This document shows positions 8,354 to 15,979 of a stretch of DNA of 64,000 nucleotides, piece by piece. This stretch comes from Oscillospiraceae bacterium (GTDB lineage: Bacteria; Bacillota; Clostridia; Oscillospirales; Oscillospiraceae). The stretch covers positions 1 to 64,000 of the forward strand of contig JAFRDQ010000086.1 of the NCBI GenBank assembly GCA_017411225.1, in the 5' to 3' direction. The stretch's first letter is position 1, and the number at the start of each line of letters is the position of its first letter. The translations under genes and the position numbers were made by a program. The notes beneath the pieces were generated by a model. That model ran no database searches and was not told the DNA's origin. It was given only the letters and a program-made list of their open reading frames with translations.

Positions 8354-9772
8354 TTATGCGATCACGCGGACAATGTCTGCGTCCAGAGCGGCCTGCAGCT
8401 GCGCGCCGTTGTGACAGATCGCGCACTGATATGTTTTGCGGCCGACGGTGAGCTCGAAGCGCTCGGCCTCTAAGCCGCGGTTCCAGTCGACGCGCTCTAA
8501 GAGCTTGCCGTATTTGCCGCTCGGCGCGTCAAATTCGACCGCATCGGGCGCAAAAGCGCGCTGCGGGTTCGGCTCGGCGCCGGTGCGCACCATGGTGCGG
8601 TAGAGCTCGCGCGCGTTCATGGCAAAGTCGGCGCAGCCGGTCTCGTAGACCTCGCTCGCCTCGGGGCCGATGGCGCCGAAGACGGCGGTCTTGTCCGCGC
8701 CGAGAGCGTCCTTCGCAAAGATGCCGAAGACGGCGGCGGCGGAAGGCATGAAGACGAAGCGGTCAGCATATTCCGCATAATCGCGCTCAAGGAGCTTTTT
8801 CGCCGCGAGGGAGTCGATCACGATGGCGCTGCCTTTCTTGAGACGGGCGTCCAGCCGCTTCTCCGTCTCGGCGGCGGCGAGCGCGCGCATATCGTCCGCG
8901 TTCACGACGGCCTGGAAGCCAAGCTTACGGAGCGAGCCCACGATCTGCTCGAGGGTAACGGCCTCTTTCTTGCGCGGCCAGATGCGCTCGAGCTCGGGGA
9001 TGAGCGCGGCGTCCGCCATGGCGACGGACTTGACGCCGTAGGTGTGGGTCACGTCGAGCAGCTCGTCCTTGCACTCCCTGACGAAGATCGCGCCGGTCGG
9101 GCAGACCTCGACGCATCTCGCGCAGCCGATGCAGCGGCTCTCGGCCATGGGCTTTTCAAACGCGGGGCCGATCTTGACCGCACTGCCTCTGCCGCTCGCC
9201 GCGAGGTTGTGCACGGTCTGCACCTTCGCGCAGACGTCCACGCAGCGCTTGCACTTGATGCACCTGTTCGGATTGCGGACGATGACGCTGCTGGCGTCCA
9301 CGGGGTACTGATTGTGCTTCTGCTCAAAGGGGAGCTGATCGACCTCATACTCGCGGGCGAGATTCTGCAGATCGCAGAAGCCGTCGCGCTCGCAGTCGCA
9401 GAAGAAGCACCACTCGCAGAACTTGGGGTCGAGATCGGCGCACTTCGTGCTGCCGATGCGCAGACAGTGGTGGCAGTCGACGCTGTGGTCGGAGAGTAGC
9501 AGCTGCAGCGTGAGCTTGCGGGACTTGCGCACGGCCTCGGTGTTCGTGCGCACGACCATGCCCTCGCGCACCTTCGCCGCGCAGGCGTGCTGGAAGGTTC
9601 TCGCGCCCTCGACCTCGACGACGCACATGCGGCAGCTCGCGTGCGGCTCGAGCTGTTCGAGGAAGCACAGGGTCGGGATATAGATATCGTTCGCTTTCGC
9701 GGCGGCGAGGATGGTCGTTCCGGCGGGGACGCTGATCGCCTTGCCGTCAATGGTCAGATTCACGTTTGCCAT
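8354..9772 (-). CDS. HylA-like iron-sulfur subunit: NuoG/HydA N-terminus plus degenerate hydrogenase domain
   Basis: Electron-wiring subunit. Domains in order: 2Fe-2S (C36, C47, C50, C64); a His-ligated 4Fe-4S (H96, C100, C103 ... C133) interrupted by an insert with five more Cys (C111, C119, C122, C125, C127); two 4Fe-4S clusters (C171-C181 and C214-C224). Residues ~240-472 keep the outline of an [FeFe]-hydrogenase H-domain (VGSLRKLGF, DFAMNARELY), but the TSCCP, PCxxKxxE and GGC motifs are gone, so no H-cluster can bind. This resembles the HylA subunit of the Clostridium acidurici hydrogenase-like/formate dehydrogenase complex. The gap to the NuoF-like gene is 3 bases. Confidence 0.82.
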   Translation of the reverse strand: MANVNLTIDGKAISVPAGTTILAAAKANDIYIPTLCFLEQLEPHASCRMCVVEVEGARTFQHACAAKVREGMVVRTNTEAVRKSRKLTLQLLLSDHSVDCHHCLRIGSTKCADLDPKFCEWCFFCDCERDGFCDLQNLAREYEVDQLPFEQKHNQYPVDASSVIVRNPNRCIKCKRCVDVCAKVQTVHNLAASGRGSAVKIGPAFEKPMAESRCIGCARCVEVCPTGAIFVRECKDELLDVTHTYGVKSVAMADAALIPELERIWPRKKEAVTLEQIVGSLRKLGFQAVVNADDMRALAAAETEKRLDARLKKGSAIVIDSLAAKKLLERDYAEYADRFVFMPSAAAVFGIFAKDALGADKTAVFGAIGPEASEVYETGCADFAMNARELYRTMVRTGAEPNPQRAFAPDAVEFDAPSGKYGKLLERVDWNRGLEAERFELTVGRKTYQCAICHNGAQLQAALDADIVRVIA

Positions 9773-9775
9773 CTC

Positions 9776-11008
9776 TCAAGCCTCCTTCCTCAGCTTCGCG
9801 TCAAAGTCCTCGGGGAAGAGTTTGAGCGCGCTCATAAACGCGGTCGTCGCGCTCTGGCCCAGCGGGCAGAAGCAGGACATTTTCATGTAATCGCTCATGG
9901 ATTCGATGAGCGCCACATCGGCCTCGGTTCCGTTGCCGGCGGCGATCTTCTCGAGGATCTCTGCGATGCGCATCGTGCCCTCGCGGCAGGGGGAACATTT
10001 GCCGCAGGATTCATGGCGGTAGAACTTCGCGATCTCGGCGAGGATGTCCACGATGTTGCGCGTCTCGTCGATCACGTACACCGCGCCGGAGCCGAGGGAG
10101 GCGCCGATGGCGCGGATGGAGTCAAAATCGATCGGGGTATCGAGCTGATCCGGCGTCACGAAGCCGCAGGAGGAGCCGCCGAGCTGGATGGCCTTGAGCT
10201 TCCTGCCGTTCGCCACTCCCCCGCCGAAGCCCTCGACAACGTCGCGCAGGGTGGCGTTTGTCGGAACCTCGACGCAGACCTTGTTCACCACGTCGCCCGA
10301 CATGCACATGAGTTTGGTGCCGGGGTACTTTTCAGAGCCGATCGCGCCGAACCAGTCCGCGCCCTTCGTGATGATCTCGGGGATGACGGCAAAGGTCTCG
10401 ACGTTATTGACGATCGTCGGCTTCTTGTGCAGACCCGCGACCGCCATGGACGGGGGTTTTAAGCGCGGCTCGCCGCGTACGCCCTCGAGGGAGTTTACGA
10501 TCGCGGTGCCCTCGCCGCAGACATACGCGCCCGCGCCGGAGACGACGCGGATGACCGTGTCGCCGCAGAGGCCCTTTTCCTCCGCCTGCCTGACGGCATT
10601 GCGGAGCAGCCGGATGGAGTTTTCATACTCGCCGCGCACATAAATGAAGCATTCCTTCGCGCCGACGGCATAGGCGCCGATCAGGATGCCTTCGATCACG
10701 GTATGGGGGTCGCCCTCCATGATGACGCGGTCCTTGTAGGTGCCCGGCTCGCCCTCGTCGGCGTTGCAGACGATGTACTTGACCTCGGAGTCATTTTTAT
10801 ATGCGCTGCTCCACTTCTTGCCGGTGGGAAACGCCGCGCCGCCTCTGCCTCTGAGTCGGCTCGTCTCTTCGATGGTGACGATCAGCTCGCCGCGATCCAT
10901 CGTGCGGGCTTTTTTCAGTGCCTCATAGCCGCCGGCTTTGATATAATCGTCAATGGACAAGGGGTCGATGTGGCCCACGTTTCTAAGCGCAATTCTGACT
11001 TCTTTCAT
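9776..11008 (-). CDS. NuoF/HydB-like NADH-binding flavoprotein subunit
   Basis: Binds FMN and NAD(H) and passes electrons to a 4Fe-4S cluster. GRGGAAFPTGKKW near residues 53-65 and CNADEGEPGTYKDR are the NAD/FMN signatures; ESCGKCSPCREG plus a later Cys in MSCFCPLG bind the cluster. It lacks the extra N-terminal thioredoxin and C-terminal ferredoxin domains seen in some HydB proteins, 410 residues in all. ATG 11008 overlaps the stop of the NuoE-like gene (ATGA), implying coupled translation. HylB/HydB and NuoF cannot be separated by sequence reading alone. Confidence 0.9.
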   Translation of the reverse strand: MKEVRIALRNVGHIDPLSIDDYIKAGGYEALKKARTMDRGELIVTIEETSRLRGRGGAAFPTGKKWSSAYKNDSEVKYIVCNADEGEPGTYKDRVIMEGDPHTVIEGILIGAYAVGAKECFIYVRGEYENSIRLLRNAVRQAEEKGLCGDTVIRVVSGAGAYVCGEGTAIVNSLEGVRGEPRLKPPSMAVAGLHKKPTIVNNVETFAVIPEIITKGADWFGAIGSEKYPGTKLMCMSGDVVNKVCVEVPTNATLRDVVEGFGGGVANGRKLKAIQLGGSSCGFVTPDQLDTPIDFDSIRAIGASLGSGAVYVIDETRNIVDILAEIAKFYRHESCGKCSPCREGTMRIAEILEKIAAGNGTEADVALIESMSDYMKMSCFCPLGQSATTAFMSALKLFPEDFDAKLRKEA

Positions 11009-11445
11009 GCCTTTGCACCTCCCAGCAGCTCCGGGATTTTTTCAATCTCTACATTGGTGAAAAGTTCGCCGTTGATGAGCACATTCGGCGCGGCCTGGCA
11101 CTGGCCGAGACATTCGACCCAGCCGAGGGAATAGCGCTCGTTGCTCTCGCCGAGCTTCACGCCGGTCGCCTTCTCCAGCGCTGCAACCAGCTCGGCGTTG
11201 CCGCCGGAGTGGCAGGCCGTGCCGCGGCAGACGCGGATTTCCGTCTGCGCGGGCTTTTCAAAGCGCAGCATGGAATAAAAGCTCGCCGCGTCATAGAGCG
11301 CGGCGTCGCTCACGCCGACGTGTTCTGCCAGCGCGGCCAGTGCGCCCTCGCTCACATAGCCCTCCGCCTTCTGCAGGGCCAGAAGCGCGTCGAGCAGGCC
11401 GCCGTCACGCATGGCGCCGGTGATGATCTGTTCATATACAGCCAT
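11005..11445 (-). CDS. NuoE/HydC-like 2Fe-2S thioredoxin-fold subunit
   Basis: 146-residue partner of the NuoF-like flavoprotein. Two Cys pairs bind a 2Fe-2S cluster: RVCRGTACHSGG and ECLGQCQAAP. An N-terminal helical region precedes the thioredoxin fold, as usual for NuoE. First gene of the operon. GGAGG lies upstream of ATG 11445; longer frames to 11520 would run through a terminator hairpin and the promoter, and are rejected. Confidence 0.9.
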   Translation of the reverse strand: MAVYEQIITGAMRDGGLLDALLALQKAEGYVSEGALAALAEHVGVSDAALYDAASFYSMLRFEKPAQTEIRVCRGTACHSGGNAELVAALEKATGVKLGESNERYSLGWVECLGQCQAAPNVLINGELFTNVEIEKIPELLGGAKA

Positions 11446-11492
11446 TGGGGTTCGCCTCCGTTTATGTTGATATTTCAGGGTTTCCGGATACC

Positions 11493-11537
11493 ATTTTACA
11501 GAGAAAAAATCGCTCGTCAATTCCTTGACGAGCGATT
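11493..11537 (-). promoter_or_regulatory. Promoter overlapping a minus-strand terminator hairpin
   Basis: A 13-bp perfect stem (11508-11520 with 11525-11537) followed on the minus strand by six T ends transcription arriving from tetR. The same hairpin supplies TTGACG (11515-11520), which with TAAAAT (11493-11498) at 16 bases makes a likely promoter for the NuoE-NuoF-HylA-Mo operon. Confidence 0.6.
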
Positions 11538-11656
11538 CTCAGAAAGTCACAAAAAAGCTGTGCCACATTTCACGCCGGAGACGGGACAGCTGTCTCGTGG
11601 CGTGAGACAGATGTACGAAAACTGTCCGATGGCTCAGATTTCAATGTCCGTTTTCC

Positions 11657-11797
11657 AAACCTTCCCCTTGGGGGGAAGGTGGCTGAGCAACGCGAGGTCG
11701 GATGAGGGGCGGATGCGCAGCCAATGTCCAACCCGGGAGGGCGTCTCCCCTCATCCACCGCTGACGCGGTCCCCCTTCCCCCGAGGGGGAAGGTTTT
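11657..11797. repeat. ~141-bp inverted-repeat element of a second type
   Basis: Left end AACCTTCCCC-TT-GGGGGGAAGGT and right end CCTTCCCCC-GA-GGGGGAAGGTT are inverted copies and each is palindromic. The interior has no ORF. It sits just after the tetR stop and ends in six T on the plus strand. Resembles a non-autonomous MITE; no transposase is nearby. Confidence 0.65.
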
Positions 11798-11804
11798 TTC
11801 TGCT

Positions 11805-12410
11805 TCAGTCCGCTTCCGCGAGCTGCTGTTCCGTCCAGCGGTATTCCGGCGCGAGATCGACGAGAGCTTCCGTGATGCGGCGGGCGCGGGCGCGGATCGG
11901 GTAATTGCCCCTGCGCATGCCCCAGACATAGAGCTCGTGGTAGACCATGTCCACCATCAGCGGCCCGAGGAACTCCGCGGGTTCGCGGCTCCGAATGAGC
12001 CCGGTCTTCTGGCAGTTTCGCGTGAGCCGGATGAACCAGCTGTCGACCGAGTGGCCGAGCGCGAGGAGGTCAATTTCCCCTCGCGAGGTCATGCACATGA
12101 AGGTGTTCGAGAGCTCCGGCCCGAGCGAGCGCGAGAGGGCGATGTACCGGTCGCCGATGATCCACATGCGGTCGAAATCGTTCTCCGCCGCGAGCAGCTC
12201 CTCGACGCTGACCATGGAGTTTGCGTCCGTGTGCTCGAAGATGCGGCGGATAATATCGTTCTTGCAGCTAAAGGCCCGGTAGAAGCTCGAGCGCGCGACG
12301 CCCGCGGCGGCGCAGATCTCGCCCACGGAGACGCCCTCATACCCCTTTTCTCGAAACAGCTGCACGGCGGCGTCCGCAATCTGATCCTGCAGCAGCGAGA
12401 CCTTCTCCAT
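11805..12410 (-). CDS. TetR-family transcriptional regulator
   Basis: 201 residues. The N-terminal HTH reads AAVQLFREKGYEGVSVGEI and continues AAAGVARSSFYRAF with a (K/N)DII turn, the TetR signature. The C-terminal ligand domain is unassigned. Start ATG 12410 follows GGAGAGAGGG; the upstream frame to 12548 crosses the promoter. Divergent from the beta-CASP nuclease gene with the two -35 boxes nearly touching, so it may control itself and that gene. Ligand unknown. Confidence 0.85.
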   Translation of the reverse strand: MEKVSLLQDQIADAAVQLFREKGYEGVSVGEICAAAGVARSSFYRAFSCKNDIIRRIFEHTDANSMVSVEELLAAENDFDRMWIIGDRYIALSRSLGPELSNTFMCMTSRGEIDLLALGHSVDSWFIRLTRNCQKTGLIRSREPAEFLGPLMVDMVYHELYVWGMRRGNYPIRARARRITEALVDLAPEYRWTEQQLAEAD

Positions 12411-12452
12411 CCCTCTCTCCCCTTTCGGACAGTGTGTTCGATCTGTAAGACA

Positions 12453-12481
12453 AGTATATTCTCTTTTCGTTTCACTGTCAA
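12453..12481 (-). promoter_or_regulatory. Promoter of tetR
   Basis: Minus strand perfect TTGACA (12476-12481), 17-base spacer, TATACT (12453-12458). Back to back with the divergent promoter at 12483-12511. Confidence 0.75.
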
Positions 12482-12482
12482 A

Positions 12483-12511
12483 TTGACGCGGATGATTTTG
12501 GACGGTATAAT
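12483..12511 (+). promoter_or_regulatory. Promoter of the beta-CASP nuclease gene
   Basis: TTGACG (12483-12488), 17-base spacer, perfect TATAAT (12506-12511), 20 bases before the start codon. One base separates its -35 from that of tetR, so a single bound regulator could affect both. Confidence 0.75.
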
Positions 12512-12531
12512 AAGAAAAAGGGAGTGAGCTT

Positions 12532-14139
12532 ATGAAACTGACATTCATTCGCGCAAATCATGAGGTGACCGGCAGCTGCACGATGCTGGAGGTCGGGGGC
12601 CATCTGGGCCTGATCGACTGCGGCATGGAGCAGGGCAGGGACGTGTTTGAAAATATCCCGATCCCCGCGGCGGCGAACGCGCTGGAGTTCGTGCTCATAA
12701 CGCACGCGCATCTGGACCACACGGGGCTGCTGCCGCTGCTCTATCAGGAGGGCTTTCGCGGCACGGTGTACGCCACGCAGGCGACGTGCGACCTCTGCGA
12801 CATTATGCTCAAGGACTCGGCGCACATCCAAATGTCCGAGGCGGAGTGGAAAAGCCGCAAGGCCAGGCGCGCCGGGCAGCCGGACGTGGAGCCGATCTAT
12901 GATCTCGAGGACGTGGAGGGGCTGTTAAAGCTCCTGCGCCCCTGCCCCTACGGCGAGAAGATCCAGATCGAGGAGGGCCTCGTGATCCGGTTCACGGACG
13001 TGGGACATCTGCTCGGCAGCGCCTGCATCGAGGCGTGGCTCTCGGAGGGCGAGACGGAAAAGAAAATCATCTTCTCCGGCGACGTCGGCAACTCCGACCA
13101 GCCGATTCTGAACGATCCGCAGATTCCCGAGGGCGCGGACTATGTGATGATCGAATCGACCTACGGCGACCGGCTGCACGAAAAGACGCTGGACTATGTT
13201 CCCGCGCTCGCGGCGGTGATCCAGCGCACGCTCGACCGCGGCGGCAACGTAATCATCCCGTCGTTCGCCATCGGCCGTACGCAGGAGATGCTCTATTTCC
13301 TGCGCCAGATCAAGAACGACGGCCTGGTGAAGCACCATCCGGGCTTCCCCGTTTACGTGGACTCCCCGCTCGCCACGGAGGCGACGGGCGTCTTCCTGCA
13401 GACGGACACGCAGTATCTCGACGAGGACGTGCGCGCGATGCTCCGAGAGGGCGAAAACCCGATCTGGTTCGACGATCTGCGCATCGCCACGAGCCAGCAG
13501 GAGTCGCAGGCTCTGAACGACGACAAGACGCCGAAGGTGATTCTCTCGGCCTCCGGCATGTGCGACGCGGGCCGCGTGCGGCACCACCTGAAATACAACC
13601 TCTGGCGGCCGGAGTGCACGGTGCTCTTCGTCGGCTATCAGGCGATCGGCACGCTGGGGCGGAAGATTCACGACGGGGCCAAGAGCGTGAAGCTCTTCGG
13701 CGACGAGGTGGCCGTCCACGCGGAGATCACCGCCCTGCCCGGCATCAGCGGCCACGCGGACAAAAACGGACTGATCCGCTGGCTCGGCGCGATCACGCCG
13801 AAGCCGCAGAAGGTGTTCGTCAACCACGGCGACGACGACGCGACGAAGGCGTTTGTCAAGACCCTGCGCGCAGAGCACGGCTACGACGCCTTCGCGCCCT
13901 ACAGCGGCACGGTCTATGACCTTGCGGCGAACGCCGTGGTGTTTGAAGCGCAGCCCAAGCCGATCCAGAAGCAGACGGGCTTTTCCGGCAAGCCCCGGCA
14001 GGTCAGCGACGCCTTCCGCCGTCTGGTCAAGGCGGGCGAGGCGCTCACCGCGCTCATCCAGAAGAGCGAGGGCCGCCCGAACAAGACGCTCGCGAGCTTC
14101 GCCGAGGCGATCGAAAAGCTGATTCAGAAGTTCCAATAA
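12532..14139 (+). CDS. MBL-fold/beta-CASP RNA-metabolising nuclease
   Basis: 535-residue metallo-beta-lactamase with a beta-CASP insert, the fold of bacterial and archaeal CPSF-73-like exonucleases. Zn ligands HAHLDH (residues 58-63), a following GHLLGS segment, SGDVGN, and the C-terminal SGHAD and VNHGD motifs are present, so it should be catalytic. The beta-CASP region (TYGDR ... IPSFAIGRTQE ... SGMCDAG) is complete. GGGAGTGA precedes ATG 12532. Likely cytosolic RNA processing; it is not RNase J (shorter, other layout). Divergent from tetR. Confidence 0.88.
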   Translation: MKLTFIRANHEVTGSCTMLEVGGHLGLIDCGMEQGRDVFENIPIPAAANALEFVLITHAHLDHTGLLPLLYQEGFRGTVYATQATCDLCDIMLKDSAHIQMSEAEWKSRKARRAGQPDVEPIYDLEDVEGLLKLLRPCPYGEKIQIEEGLVIRFTDVGHLLGSACIEAWLSEGETEKKIIFSGDVGNSDQPILNDPQIPEGADYVMIESTYGDRLHEKTLDYVPALAAVIQRTLDRGGNVIIPSFAIGRTQEMLYFLRQIKNDGLVKHHPGFPVYVDSPLATEATGVFLQTDTQYLDEDVRAMLREGENPIWFDDLRIATSQQESQALNDDKTPKVILSASGMCDAGRVRHHLKYNLWRPECTVLFVGYQAIGTLGRKIHDGAKSVKLFGDEVAVHAEITALPGISGHADKNGLIRWLGAITPKPQKVFVNHGDDDATKAFVKTLRAEHGYDAFAPYSGTVYDLAANAVVFEAQPKPIQKQTGFSGKPRQVSDAFRRLVKAGEALTALIQKSEGRPNKTLASFAEAIEKLIQKFQ

Positions 14140-14166
14140 CGCAATTCTACCTCAAAGAGGTGTACA

Positions 14167-14208
14167 AACCCTCCTGCTTGCCGTATGCTAAAGGCGAACA
14201 GGAGGGTT
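14167..14208 (+). promoter_or_regulatory. Hairpin that buries the ribosome site of the XRE gene
   Basis: Perfect 10-bp inverted repeat AACCCTCCTG (14167-14176) / CAGGAGGGTT (14199-14208). The right arm is the Shine-Dalgarno of the next gene, six bases before its ATG. Folding would block translation, so opening by a ligand, protein, RNA or temperature could control it. Confidence 0.6.
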
Positions 14209-14213
14209 ACGCT

Positions 14214-15119
14214 ATGGATCAGAAGAAAATCGGCGCGTTCATCGCGGCGCGGCGTCATGCGCTGGGGCTGACGCAGGCGCAGCTGGGCCAGCGGCTCGGC
14301 GTGACGGACAAATCCGTCTCCAAATGGGAGCGCGGCGTGTGCCTGCCGGACGCCTCGCTCTATCTCCCCCTCTGCGAGACGCTCGGCATCACGCCGAACG
14401 AGCTCTTCGCGGGCGAGGCGATCGCCCCGGAGGAGAGCGCGCAGCGCGCGGAGGAGACGATCGTCACCATGGCGAAGGACGGGGAGGAAACGCGCCGCCG
14501 GGCGCGGCGGATTCTCATCGTGTCGCTGGTGATCTATTCCCTGCTCGCGGGTCTGCTCGTCTTCGCGCTCTCGGTGCTCTATAACCGCGGCGAGGGGCGC
14601 ACGAATTACATCCGCCCGTATGACATGAGCGCGGAGGAGCGGATGGTCACGCAGCTGGTCTCCGGCCCGGACGATACGCAGATCTTCGAATTCTCGGTGG
14701 ATGAAAAGTATCACGAGGTGCTCCTGACTGCAATGGTGATCAGCAGCGACGGCGAACAGCGAAAGACAAGCATCCCGCTGAATACCGAGTTGACTGGCAG
14801 CGGCAGGCAGACGGGATTGATCGCAATTCAATTTTCGACGGAAGACAGAACAGAGCCGTCCTTCCGCGTCTCTCTGGCGCAGACGGACAGCGTTTCCGCG
14901 TTGAAGGAGGCACTGCCGATCACGCTTGCCGATGAATGGACGTACGGCAGCAGCGGACTCAAGCGCGCGGTGACCATCGAGGAAGGAACGCCGATCCCCT
15001 TCGCCGCCTTCGCCGTGGGCGAGGATCTCTTCCTCCCCTATCTCAACACGAAAAGTGCCCCCGAAAAGATCGCCGAAAACAGCGAAACGTGCGTGATTTT
15101 TGAGATCAGCTTCCAATGA
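14214..15119 (+). CDS. Membrane-anchored XRE-family regulator
   Basis: 301 residues: a classic HTH_3 at residues ~7-60 (LTQAQLGQRLGVTDKSVSKWERG), an acidic/basic linker, one transmembrane helix near 100-122, and an extracytoplasmic domain of ~175 residues with no family I recognise. The topology suggests that an outside signal is passed to DNA. ATG 14214 is chosen because a 10-bp hairpin presents AGGAGGG just before it; the earlier in-frame ATG at 14160 is inside the hairpin leader. Target genes unknown. Confidence 0.82.
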   Translation: MDQKKIGAFIAARRHALGLTQAQLGQRLGVTDKSVSKWERGVCLPDASLYLPLCETLGITPNELFAGEAIAPEESAQRAEETIVTMAKDGEETRRRARRILIVSLVIYSLLAGLLVFALSVLYNRGEGRTNYIRPYDMSAEERMVTQLVSGPDDTQIFEFSVDEKYHEVLLTAMVISSDGEQRKTSIPLNTELTGSGRQTGLIAIQFSTEDRTEPSFRVSLAQTDSVSALKEALPITLADEWTYGSSGLKRAVTIEEGTPIPFAAFAVGEDLFLPYLNTKSAPEKIAENSETCVIFEISFQ

Positions 15120-15131
15120 CAATGATTGAAT

Positions 15132-15273
15132 GTAGGGGAGGGGCTTGCCCCTCCCGGCGTTCCGGTGTATATTCCAATAACAATCTGAGGCGAATTCGGA
15201 CTGTCTGCGAATTCCCCTCACAATGATTTGTATCTCGTTGGTTCTGCGCGGGAGGGGCAAGCCCCTCCCCTAC
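15132..15273. repeat. 142-bp inverted-repeat element (MITE-like), copy 2
   Basis: Same length and same 25-bp terminal inverted repeats as the element at 5017-5158, with a similar inner GGCGAATTCG repeat; the rest of the interior has diverged. It separates two convergent genes, and either arm could serve as a terminator. Confidence 0.8.
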
Positions 15274-15287
15274 GGCGTCTTTTTCAC

Positions 15288-15785
15288 TCAGTTCCGTTCA
15301 AATCGGATCTGGCAGATCTCGTCGCCTCTTGCGATCGTCTTGGGCAGGTTCAGGCGGCAGCCGAAGCTCTCGGCAATGCCGCGGTCGCCGCACATGGCGT
15401 GGTCGCAGAGCAGGCGGATCTCCTCGTCGGAGCAGCTCTGCTTCTGCCAGGCCTTCACGAGCGGGCAGTAGTGAAAATCGATGGACAGATGATCGTCGTC
15501 GCACTGGACGATGTCCATCTCGAACACCCACTGGGCGAACTTGCCGAAGAGCGCCTTTTTCAGCCCGCGCAGGGACTGGCCGAGGCCGCCCTTCTCGCGG
15601 AAGCGCGCGCCCTGATAGAGCCCGCAGCGGCGGATCGCCGCGGGAGCGTATTCGGTCGGCTCGAGGCCCTTCTTGCGCGCCTCGTCGCAGAGGAAATACA
15701 TCCAGAGCGCGCGGTGCTCGAGCTGCTCACGGATGGCGACAATCAGCGGATTTTTGATCTTCGGCTCGTTGTGAATGTTGGTCAT
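15288..15785 (-). CDS. L-2-amino-thiazoline-4-carboxylic acid hydrolase family protein
   Basis: 165 residues matching the ATC hydrolase-like family (Pfam ATC_hydrolase) by the block DIVQCDDDHLSIDFHYCPLV followed by CSDEEIRLLCDHAMCGDRG with conserved Cys and His. The founding enzyme hydrolyses D,L-ATC on the route to L-cysteine; most family members are untested, so the substrate here is open. AGGAGGG lies seven bases before ATG 15785. It has a strong promoter with a palindromic operator. Confidence 0.75.
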   Translation of the reverse strand: MTNIHNEPKIKNPLIVAIREQLEHRALWMYFLCDEARKKGLEPTEYAPAAIRRCGLYQGARFREKGGLGQSLRGLKKALFGKFAQWVFEMDIVQCDDDHLSIDFHYCPLVKAWQKQSCSDEEIRLLCDHAMCGDRGIAESFGCRLNLPKTIARGDEICQIRFERN

Positions 15786-15819
15786 CTTCGTCCCTCCTGT
15801 CGAAAAAGCGGCGAAATTG

Positions 15820-15863
15820 TTGAACTCTGTTCAAAGAATACCATCTTTCGACAAGAAATGCAA
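15820..15863 (-). promoter_or_regulatory. Promoter with palindromic operator for the ATC hydrolase-like gene
   Basis: Minus strand TTGCAT (15858-15863), 17-base spacer, TATTCT (15835-15840). Directly after the -10 lies the perfect dyad TTGAAC-TCT-GTTCAA (15820-15834), covering the start point, the classic place for a repressor. No obvious cognate regulator gene is adjacent. Confidence 0.6.
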
Positions 15864-15879
15864 CAAGGAGCGCGGAATG

Positions 15880-15968
15880 CGGGAGGGGCAAGCCCCTCCC
15901 CTGCGACGTCTCTTTCGGCGCACTCCACGCGTAGGGGTCGGCGTCCTCGACGACCCTTGCAGGACGCC
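15880..15968. repeat. Solo arm of the 142-bp element plus an unrelated hairpin
   Basis: 15880-15904 matches the right-hand 25-bp arm found at 5134-5158 and 15249-15273, with one or two changes, but has no partner arm. Next to it, GGCGTCCT (15940-15947) pairs with AGGACGCC (15961-15968). The stretch has no gene and lies between the SUFU gene and the promoter of the ATC hydrolase-like gene. Confidence 0.6.
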
Positions 15969-15979
15969 GGATAAAATCA

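Noticed and set aside
6040..11445. Calling the operon formate dehydrogenase (fdhF-hylABC)
   Set aside because: The catalytic subunit lacks the Cys/Sec ligand; only the diaphorase and HylA-like parts match that complex.
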